Positions 1 to 5,159 of a DNA stretch of 5,159 nt are shown here, one piece after another; positions within the stretch are counted from its first letter, which is position 1, and the number at the start of each line of letters is the position of its first letter. The position numbers were made by a program, and so were the translations under genes. The notes beneath the pieces are model-generated. The model was given only the letters and a program-made list of their open reading frames with translations, did not search any database and had not been told where the DNA came from. This DNA is from JBARCX01 sp049794535 (GTDB lineage: Bacteria; Pseudomonadota; Gammaproteobacteria; Xanthomonadales; Rhodanobacteraceae). Location of the stretch: the NCBI GenBank assembly GCA_049794535.1, contig JBARCX010000069.1, positions 1 to 5,159 of the forward strand, written 5' to 3'.

Positions 1-2080
1 TCACGTCGCAGGGATCGTTATACCCAGGATAGGTGGTCGAAATACCACCAAACAGATCGCCGACCGTCGGCGCGCGGAAACCCGTGCCGTAGCTGGCGCG
101 AACCAAAAGGTCATTGATCGGCTTCCAGCTCAGTTTGAACTGGTTGTTCTTCGTGCTGCCGAAATTGGTGTAGTGCGAGAACCGCCGCGCTACGTCCAAA
201 TCCAACGATTGCGCCCCAGGTAGATCCTTGAGGAGCGGCGCATTCATCTCGACCCACGCCTCGTTAACCCCATATCCGCCGCTGGTAGGCTGGCCCGCGA
301 GATTGGTGGTCAAACCCTCGGACGATGGCACGTCTGGCGTGTCATAGCCCGACACGGAGCGATGGGATGCTCCCACTGCCATCGTCAAGTCACCGGCGGG
401 CAACGCAAAGATGTCGCCGCTCAGATCGATCTGCGGCCCCTTGTCCGAACTGCCGTAGTGCTCATAACCGTTGATGGCGATGTAGTTAAGCATCGCGCTG
501 GAGTAGCCACCCGGACCCGCCAGGGCATTCAGCGGCACGCAACCCGCGATGACATTGCCAGGCGTTCCGCATTGAACGCTGCCGTTAGCAGCCATGAACG
601 ACGGACCAAGCGCATTGGCGAGATTCGGCAGATCGAAGTTACCGGTTTCAAGGATCGTGCCGGAATAGTGGGTGTCGTAGTAATAAGCGTCCCAGTTGAA
701 CAGATGTTCGCCAATGCCGAAGTAACCCTCCAGGCCCAAGCTAACGCGGAAGTTTTCCACCTTGTTCACGGACAAGCGCGGTAATTCGCCCACGTAACGT
801 TGGAAGTTCAGATCCGACGGCGTCTGTCCCGGCGCATTGGTCGGGTTGTAATAGCTCTGCGAGGACAACTCCAGATTGTCGTACTGCGGTTGCTGGATGG
901 AGAACAAACCGGCAGTGGAGAGCGGAAATCCCGCCAGCTCATCGGTGTTGCCCTGCTGGTTGAAGCTCGCGGTGAAATCTCCCGTGAGGTTCTTAAAAAA
1001 GTCGTAATGTCCCTGCAAGAACAGGTTCTTCATGCTTGTGGCACTGAGTAGTGTGTTCTGGGGATTGAGGTTGTAGGTATCGCCGGGGTTGGTCACGACA
1101 CCGTTGGCACCATAGGTCGGCAAAACCTGCTGATGGTAATCGTTGATATTCCGCGGATCGCCACCGGCATTAAGGATTTCGAGCTGACCTGCCGCGTTGT
1201 AGAACTGCCCATAAGGCCCCAGTGGACTCAGGCCATTCAACGGATAGTTATTGGTGAGCGGATAGGCGCTGTAGGGCCGGTCTCCCGCACCAATAGAGTT
1301 TTGGTTTTGATACTGCGCCGAAAACATGATCGAGCCGCGCGGAGTGCTCTTGCCGAACGTCAAGGCGTACTGCCCCTGATTGCCATCGCCGCCAGGCAGA
1401 TACTTGCCGTTATAGGTATCCAGTTCGGCACCGTTGAAGTCTTTCTTGGTAACGATGTTGACCACGCCCGCAATTGCATCCGAGCCATAGATTGCAGAAG
1501 CACCGTCCGCCAGCACATCAACGTGATCGATGATCGAAGCTGGAATGGTGTCCAGGTTGGTGAAGCCGTCGAAAGACGTGCCAATGCGCTTGCCGTCAAG
1601 CAGCACGAGGGTGCGCTGCGCACCAAGGTTGCGCAGATCGACATAGGTACCGCCCACGTCCGGCCCAGATTCATCCGGATCGGATTTGCTGATATCGGGT
1701 GTAGATGCCGCGGTAAGGTTCGCCAGAAACTGGCCGACCGTGGCGAAACCCTGGCGTTGAATCTGCTCTGCCGTGATGGTGACCACCGGCTGTGCCAGCT
1801 CCACATCTACGCTGCGAATCAGCGAGCCGGTGACCTGCACCGCCTTTAGGGTTTGTGCCTTCTGCGGACTCGCAGGTGCCGCTGTCTGGTCTTGACTCTG
1901 AGCAGCTGGCGCCACCGCTTGTTGCGACGATCCAACTGGCTGCAGAGGAGTAGACGTAGGTGCGGGACCTCCGCCATTGGGTGCGGCCGTTTGCGCGCTG
2001 ACAAAATCAGGTAAACCCAGAGCGCTAGCAAGCACGCCGCAAATCAGAACGGACAACAGCTTTTGTTTCTGTGGCTTCAT
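1..2080 (-). CDS. TonB-dependent outer-membrane receptor, 3' end cut by the window
   Basis: This is an outer-membrane active transporter that takes up a ligand using energy passed on by TonB-ExbB-ExbD; the ligand cannot be told from the sequence. I translated it by hand: 693 codons without a stop. Residues 1-29 form a Sec signal peptide (KQK, then a hydrophobic stretch, cleavage likely at VSA/QT). Residues 30-76 are a linker rich in Ala, Pro, Gln, Ser and Thr. A TonB-box-like TLKAVQVTG lies at 77-85. The plug runs about 93-213, with RTLVLLDGKRI at 156-166 and DGASAIYGSDAIAGVVNIVT at 192-211. The barrel follows, rich in aromatic and Asn residues, with the conserved GTGFRAPT at 665-672. Such receptors are usually 700-1000 residues, so perhaps 100-300 residues lie outside the window; the gene does not look broken. 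The ATG is supported by AAGGGGAG five bases upstream and by the signal peptide that follows it. No STN signalling domain is seen. Family call very sure, substrate unknown. Confidence 0.95.
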   Translation of the reverse strand, partial: MKPQKQKLLSVLICGVLASALGLPDFVSAQTAAPNGGGPAPTSTPLQPVGSSQQAVAPAAQSQDQTAAPASPQKAQTLKAVQVTGSLIRSVDVELAQPVVTITAEQIQRQGFATVGQFLANLTAASTPDISKSDPDESGPDVGGTYVDLRNLGAQRTLVLLDGKRIGTSFDGFTNLDTIPASIIDHVDVLADGASAIYGSDAIAGVVNIVTKKDFNGAELDTYNGKYLPGGDGNQGQYALTFGKSTPRGSIMFSAQYQNQNSIGAGDRPYSAYPLTNNYPLNGLSPLGPYGQFYNAAGQLEILNAGGDPRNINDYHQQVLPTYGANGVVTNPGDTYNLNPQNTLLSATSMKNLFLQGHYDFFKNLTGDFTASFNQQGNTDELAGFPLSTAGLFSIQQPQYDNLELSSQSYYNPTNAPGQTPSDLNFQRYVGELPRLSVNKVENFRVSLGLEGYFGIGEHLFNWDAYYYDTHYSGTILETGNFDLPNLANALGPSFMAANGSVQCGTPGNVIAGCVPLNALAGPGGYSSAMLNYIAINGYEHYGSSDKGPQIDLSGDIFALPAGDLTMAVGASHRSVSGYDTPDVPSSEGLTTNLAGQPTSGGYGVNEAWVEMNAPLLKDLPGAQSLDLDVARRFSHYTNFGSTKNNQFKLSWKPINDLLVRASYGTGFRAPTVGDLFGGISTTYPGYNDPCDV

Positions 2081-2085
2081 GAAAA

Positions 2086-2093
2086 CTCCCCTT
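2086..2093 (-). promoter_or_regulatory. Ribosome binding site of the TonB-dependent receptor
   Basis: The minus strand reads AAGGGGAG, then five bases (TTTTC), then ATG. This purine-rich match to the anti-Shine-Dalgarno sequence fixes the receptor start at 2080, which is also where the signal peptide begins. Confidence 0.8.
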
Positions 2094-2231
2094 AGCGTTA
2101 GTTGACGCAAGCTTCGTTTCATCCACGCCGTAACGCCGAATACAGGAATCCGACGAGGCGTCCCCAGACTGGAGCCCGGACACGATAACGAGAGATTTAC
2201 ACAACTTCACCAAGCAGGATTTTGCGATTCA

Positions 2232-2260
2232 ATAATTCATACGCAAGTTTGATAACGCAA
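2232..2260 (-). promoter_or_regulatory. Weak candidate sigma-70 promoter for the receptor gene
   Basis: On the minus strand a -35-like TTGCGT (2260-2255) and a -10-like AATTAT (2237-2232) are separated by 17 bases, inside the most AT-rich part of the intergenic region and downstream of the peptidase terminator. The match is only 3/6 and 4/6 to consensus. If used, it would leave a leader of about 145 bases before the ATG. The position is reasonable because the terminator means the receptor needs its own promoter, but the exact hexamers are uncertain. Confidence 0.25.
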
Positions 2261-2284
2261 AAAATCGCTTCACTGAAATAATCA

Positions 2285-2329
2285 GCCTAAAATAATAAAG
2301 ACGGGCCGTTGAAACGGCCCGTCTTTATT
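2285..2329 (-). terminator. Intrinsic terminator of the M16 peptidase gene
   Basis: A perfect inverted repeat has 17-base arms at 2294-2310 and 2313-2329, with a GC core GACGGGCCG / CGGCCCGTC. In RNA the hairpin would close over a loop of about six bases (UUUCAA). On the minus strand the stem runs into TTTATTATTTT, a broken U-tract. It begins about 20 bases past the peptidase stop codon, the expected place. Because the outer arms are A/T-rich on both sides, it could also stop transcription entering from the left. It separates the peptidase transcript from the receptor gene. Confidence 0.92.
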
Positions 2330-2350
2330 TGTACCGCTTAATGAATAAAC

Positions 2351-5020
2351 TCAGCCTTTCGGCTCTGGCCCCTTCACTGCTGTAACAAAACCATCTGCTC
2401 GCAGATGCTTTGCATAGGCTTGCTGCACTTCCGGCGCGGTGAGTTGCAGATAATGCTCGCCGGCAATGGTCATCGCGTTGAGCGGCCGACCTTGAATCGA
2501 CAAGCTCAATAGCTGGTCACCAATACTGCCAAAACTCGATTCGCCCAAGGGGATCTGCCGCAGCAAGATGCCTTTGGCGCGCTTGAGGTCCGTATCGGAT
2601 ACCGGCTCGTTTTGCATCTCCTTGAGATCCTTCACCACGATCGCGCGTGCGGCGACGACCTTGTCCGGATCGCAACCATAGGACACCGTGTAGGTGCTGC
2701 GGTGTTTACCTAAATCGAAACGCGTGCCGACGGTATAGACCAAACCGGATTTGTCGCGCAGATCGCGGAACAAACGCGAGGCATAGAAGCCCCCGCCCAG
2801 CACTTGGTTGCCTAGATTCAACGCGTAGCGCACTGTGTCATCGCGGGTCACGTCAATGTTCTGTGCCAACTGCACACTGTCCTGCACCGACGTGGCATCC
2901 GGCACATGCAACTGACTGGCTTTGTTGAGCGGCACAGCGGCGTAATCGACATCCGGCTTGGCGCCCGCCGCTTTCCATGCACCGAAAGCCTGCTCCACCA
3001 CCTGCTTGGCCTGCTCCGGGTCCACCTTACCGACGATGACGATCGTGGTCATGTCCGGGCGGAACGTCTGCGCGTAGTACTGCTTCACCTTGTCCAGGGT
3101 CAGCCCCATGACTTCTTCGGGCTTGGCATAGCGCAATTGCGGATCGCCTGCCGGGAGCAATGCATTACCGAGCCCCAGCTCAGTAAGGAAATCCGGCGAC
3201 TGCACCTGCCCGGCCACAAGACCCGCTTGCTGGTGCTGCACTACCGCGAAGGCCTGCGCTGGCAGTGCGGGGTGCAGCTCATTGTCGGCCAACAGTTTCA
3301 TGCCATCGGCGAAATGTGCCGACGGTACCGCCAGCGAAAAGCCGGAGCCGGCACTTTCGTGCGCACTGATCTGATCCAGCGCTTGCTGGAACTGCAGCCG
3401 GTCCAGGCTGGTCGTGCCGAACCCGAACAAGCCTTCGAGTACATCGGCTACGCCCTCCTGCCCATTGGGAGCCTGGAGATCTTCGTTGGTCTTGATTCGG
3501 CCAAACACCGTGACCGTGTCACTGATCGACTCTGGCTGCACGATTAACTTGAGGCCATTGGGCAGGGTGTACGACACCGGGTTGAGCGAAGAGCGCGGCA
3601 CCTCGAGCTTGGCAAATGCTTGTTCGGCCCAATCCGGTAACTGCACCGGCTTGTCCGGGCTGGACGCAAAGCTCTCGGCACCACCGAAGCCTTTGTCAGA
3701 CACGGGCTTGCCGGAACTCTCCGGCGTGAGGATGGCGGTGACGGCATGTGCGGGGTCGAAGGTAGCCTTGGCCAACGCGTTTACCGCTTCGGGCGTCACC
3801 GCTTCGAGCGCCTGTTTCATGGCATCCGGCGAGGTCAGCCCTTGGAAAGCGAGCGCACTCGACCACGCATTCGCTAAGCCGTCCACTGAGTTCTTATCGA
3901 ACTCCAGCCCGGCGATCGCCTTGCGCTTGGCCGCCTCGACCAACGAAGGATCAACGCCCTTGCTTACGGCATCGGCGAGAATCGTCTGCATGCGCTGCAG
4001 GATCGGCTGCGGATTGCCGCCTTTCGGGAAAATGCCCACCGCCATACCGAAGCCCGCCTGCGGCATCAGATTGGCGCCAAAGGTGCCGAACAGCGCGGTG
4101 CCTTCCATACCCATGCCGTAGAGTGCCGCGCGTTGCGAGGCCAGCGCGCTACCCAATACGAGTGCCGTGGCGTAATCCTTCGACTGTGTACCCGGCATGC
4201 GGTAGGCCAGATAGACCGATCCATATGGACTGTCCGTGGGCAATTGCACCGTTTTCGCCTGCACGGTGTTGAAGTCAAACCCAGGTCTCGCCGGAATCGA
4301 CTTGCGCGGGATATCGCCAAACTCCTGCTTCACCGTAGCCAGGGTGGCAACGGGATCGACGTCACCGGTGATCACCAGGATCGCGTTGTTCGGCGCATAC
4401 CATGTGTCGTGGAACTGCTTGAGCATGGACGCTGTGGTTTTATTGAACGAATCACGCGTGCCCAGTGGGGTATGGGCATACGGCGTCCCTTCGAACAGCT
4501 GCGCCTGAAGCTGCTCATAGAACTTGTACGTGGGATTGGACAGGTCACGCGACACTTCTTGCTCAATCGCACCGCGCTCCTTCTCCCACGCCGCCTGATC
4601 CATATCCACACCGCGCATGCGCAATGCTTCGGTATGGAGTGCCACACTGAGATCCGTCGACGGCGTCACGAAGTAATACTGGGTCACGCTCTGCGTGGTA
4701 GCCGCATTGAACGAACCGCCCATGTTCGCCGCGATCGCAGCCAACTGGTCCTTGGTCAGGCCCGGACTGCCGCGAAACATCATGTGTTCCACCGCATGTG
4801 CCGTACCTGGGAAAGCATCCGGTACTTCATCCGACCCGGCCAGGTAGTTCACTTCCGTCGCAACCACCGGCGCCAAGGTATCCCGCACGATGACGACGCG
4901 CAGACCGTTGTCCAAGGTTGCGCGGGTAATGTCCGCATCGCTCGTCTTCGCAGTAGCGGTGCCGACGCTGCTCAGGGCCAACGCCACGGCAGCGGCGAGA
5001 TAGGTCATTCGCTTGCTCAT
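2351..5020 (-). CDS. Periplasmic M16 (pitrilysin/insulinase family) zinc metallopeptidase
   Basis: This is a zinc endopeptidase of 889 residues from the chosen ATG, predicted to act on peptides or small proteins in the periplasm. Residues 1-24 form a Sec signal peptide (MSKRM, an Ala/Leu-rich core, then TATA/K); there is no lipobox. The first catalytic domain, about 35-185, has the inverted zinc motif HAVEH (H75, E78 as catalytic base, H79) and a likely third ligand at E155 in IEQEV. FNAATTQSVTQYY at 104-116 is also typical. An M16 C-type domain follows (about 195-370). The second half, about 480-889, repeats the fold: at the HxxEH position it reads DVLEG (526-530), so it lacks the zinc histidines, but it keeps LRDKSGLVY (754-762), typical of the substrate-binding partner half. 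The length fits two-lobed bacterial enzymes such as PqqL and FusC. An in-frame GTG at 5071 would add 17 residues, but it has no good ribosome binding site and would bury the signal peptide. The gene ends at a strong terminator. Natural substrate unknown. Confidence 0.96.
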   Translation of the reverse strand: MSKRMTYLAAAVALALSSVGTATAKTSDADITRATLDNGLRVVIVRDTLAPVVATEVNYLAGSDEVPDAFPGTAHAVEHMMFRGSPGLTKDQLAAIAANMGGSFNAATTQSVTQYYFVTPSTDLSVALHTEALRMRGVDMDQAAWEKERGAIEQEVSRDLSNPTYKFYEQLQAQLFEGTPYAHTPLGTRDSFNKTTASMLKQFHDTWYAPNNAILVITGDVDPVATLATVKQEFGDIPRKSIPARPGFDFNTVQAKTVQLPTDSPYGSVYLAYRMPGTQSKDYATALVLGSALASQRAALYGMGMEGTALFGTFGANLMPQAGFGMAVGIFPKGGNPQPILQRMQTILADAVSKGVDPSLVEAAKRKAIAGLEFDKNSVDGLANAWSSALAFQGLTSPDAMKQALEAVTPEAVNALAKATFDPAHAVTAILTPESSGKPVSDKGFGGAESFASSPDKPVQLPDWAEQAFAKLEVPRSSLNPVSYTLPNGLKLIVQPESISDTVTVFGRIKTNEDLQAPNGQEGVADVLEGLFGFGTTSLDRLQFQQALDQISAHESAGSGFSLAVPSAHFADGMKLLADNELHPALPAQAFAVVQHQQAGLVAGQVQSPDFLTELGLGNALLPAGDPQLRYAKPEEVMGLTLDKVKQYYAQTFRPDMTTIVIVGKVDPEQAKQVVEQAFGAWKAAGAKPDVDYAAVPLNKASQLHVPDATSVQDSVQLAQNIDVTRDDTVRYALNLGNQVLGGGFYASRLFRDLRDKSGLVYTVGTRFDLGKHRSTYTVSYGCDPDKVVAARAIVVKDLKEMQNEPVSDTDLKRAKGILLRQIPLGESSFGSIGDQLLSLSIQGRPLNAMTIAGEHYLQLTAPEVQQAYAKHLRADGFVTAVKGPEPKG

Positions 5021-5029
5021 CAACTTCCT

Positions 5030-5035
5030 CTCCTT
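5030..5035 (-). promoter_or_regulatory. Ribosome binding site that sets the peptidase start
   Basis: The minus strand reads AAGGAG, nine bases, then ATG at 5020. This near-consensus site chooses the ATG at 5020 over the in-frame GTG at 5071, and the chosen start places a normal signal peptide at the N-terminus. Confidence 0.85.
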
Positions 5036-5097
5036 GAGGGTTGCATTGAATTTATTCTGTGTAGATGTCACCGGCTCTGGATGTGCCGCCTAGCCAC

Positions 5098-5123
5098 TTG
5101 GCTGCCTTACGTTGCGCTAAAAT
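5098..5123 (+). promoter_or_regulatory. Possible rightward promoter for a divergent gene outside the window
   Basis: The plus strand has a good -10-like TAAAAT (5118-5123) preceded by TTGGCT (5098-5103), but the spacer is only 14 bases, so the -35 is doubtful. No plus-strand gene starts before the window ends. A divergent neighbour to the right is a reasonable inference but is not shown by the sequence. Confidence 0.25.
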
Positions 5124-5131
5124 CGTGCCCG

Positions 5132-5145
5132 CTGTCCAAGGACAG
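5132..5145. repeat. Short palindrome CTGTCC-AA-GGACAG upstream of the peptidase gene
   Basis: Two perfect six-base arms flank a two-base centre. The palindrome lies about 110 bases upstream of the peptidase ATG and about 10 bases past the rightward -10-like element, a position where a dimeric repressor could act. The spacing and symmetry suit a protein-binding site better than a terminator, because no T-run follows on either strand. No regulator is recognised. Confidence 0.4.
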
Positions 5146-5159
5146 TTAGAACGCAGATC

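Larger units (their letters stand above)
2081..2293 (-). other. Intergenic leader region of the receptor gene
   Basis: This stretch between the peptidase terminator and the receptor ATG contains no credible gene. The part at 2215-2293 is clearly AT-rich compared with the coding sequence on both sides; the part at 2100-2190 is GC-richer and would be transcribed leader if the promoter lies in the AT-rich half. It holds three copies of ACGCAA on the plus strand (2105-2110, 2241-2246, 2255-2260) and two copies of GATAACG (2184-2190, 2251-2257). I recognise no riboswitch, Fur box or other named operator here. Confidence 0.6.
5021..5159 (-). other. Upstream region of the peptidase gene
   Basis: No gene is seen here. 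For leftward transcription there is a -35-like GTGACA (minus strand, 5071-5066, five of six to TTGACA), but no acceptable -10 lies 16-18 bases after it, so I cannot place the peptidase promoter. The stretch from 5041 to 5062 is AT-richer than its surroundings. Confidence 0.4.

Noticed and set aside
1133..1849. A 238-codon plus-strand open frame opposite the receptor gene
   Set aside because: It is antisense to the plug and early barrel coding sequence, has no recognisable motif, and disappears as an explanation once the receptor frame is read.
2039..2041. Cys14 of the receptor as a lipoprotein acylation site
   Set aside because: The preceding residues VLI do not fit a lipobox, which needs a small residue just before Cys, and a better Sec cleavage site follows at residue 29.
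2133..2161. Possible hairpin in the receptor leader (ACGC-CGAAT ... ATCCG-acgag-GCGT)
   Set aside because: It needs a G-U pair and a five-base bulge and has only nine pairs; no match to a known riboswitch or thermometer was recognised.
2025..2213. A 62-codon minus-strand frame covering the receptor leader and start
   Set aside because: It overlaps the receptor's ribosome binding site and start in another frame, has no clear ribosome binding site of its own, and resembles nothing I know. A leader peptide cannot be excluded, but nothing supports it.
2906..3547. A 213-codon plus-strand open frame opposite the peptidase gene
   Set aside because: It is a shadow of the M16 frame, with no recognisable domain and Arg/Gln/Leu-biased composition.
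5021..5071. GTG start giving the peptidase 17 extra residues
   Set aside because: There is no good Shine-Dalgarno sequence before the GTG, whereas AAGGAG stands before the ATG at 5020, and the extension would place polar residues ahead of the signal peptide.
4133..5149. A 338-codon open frame on the plus strand opposite the peptidase gene
   Set aside because: It lies wholly antisense to a well-supported M16 gene and past its start, is rich in Arg and His without any domain, and has the look of a shadow frame in moderately high GC coding DNA.

Overview
The window carries two genes, both read on the minus strand, and little else. From right to left in transcription order they are a two-lobed zinc peptidase of family M16 with a signal peptide (5020 down to 2351), and a TonB-dependent outer-membrane receptor (2080 down to the left edge). 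The receptor is cut by the window boundary, so its last strands are missing. It has no in-frame stop over 693 codons.

The organism is a Gram-negative bacterium, since a TonB-dependent receptor needs an outer membrane. The receptor has a TonB-box-like stretch reading LKAVQVTGS, a plug with DGASAIYGSDAIAGVVNIVT, and a GTGFRAPT barrel motif. This style is common in Xanthomonadales/Lysobacterales such as Xanthomonas, Dyella, Rhodanobacter and Luteibacter. The moderately high GC coding sequence agrees. The family-level placement is an inference from motif style, not a database result.

Layout: 1-2080 receptor (partial); 2081-2350 intergenic, holding the receptor's ribosome binding site, an AT-rich stretch with a weak promoter candidate, and a strong intrinsic terminator for the peptidase gene; 2351-5020 peptidase; 5021-5159 upstream region of the peptidase, with a clear ribosome binding site, a 6-bp-arm palindrome and a promoter-like -10 pointing right, which suggests a divergent gene just beyond the window.

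How they may work together: the peptidase is predicted to be periplasmic and the receptor sits in the outer membrane. A TonB-dependent receptor beside a periplasmic M16 peptidase is the arrangement known from FusA/FusC of Pectobacterium (ferredoxin import and cleavage) and YddB/PqqL of E. coli. Here the terminator makes two transcription units, so any functional link is inferred from adjacency and co-orientation only. I found no RNA genes, mobile elements, CRISPR arrays or convincing plus-strand genes.
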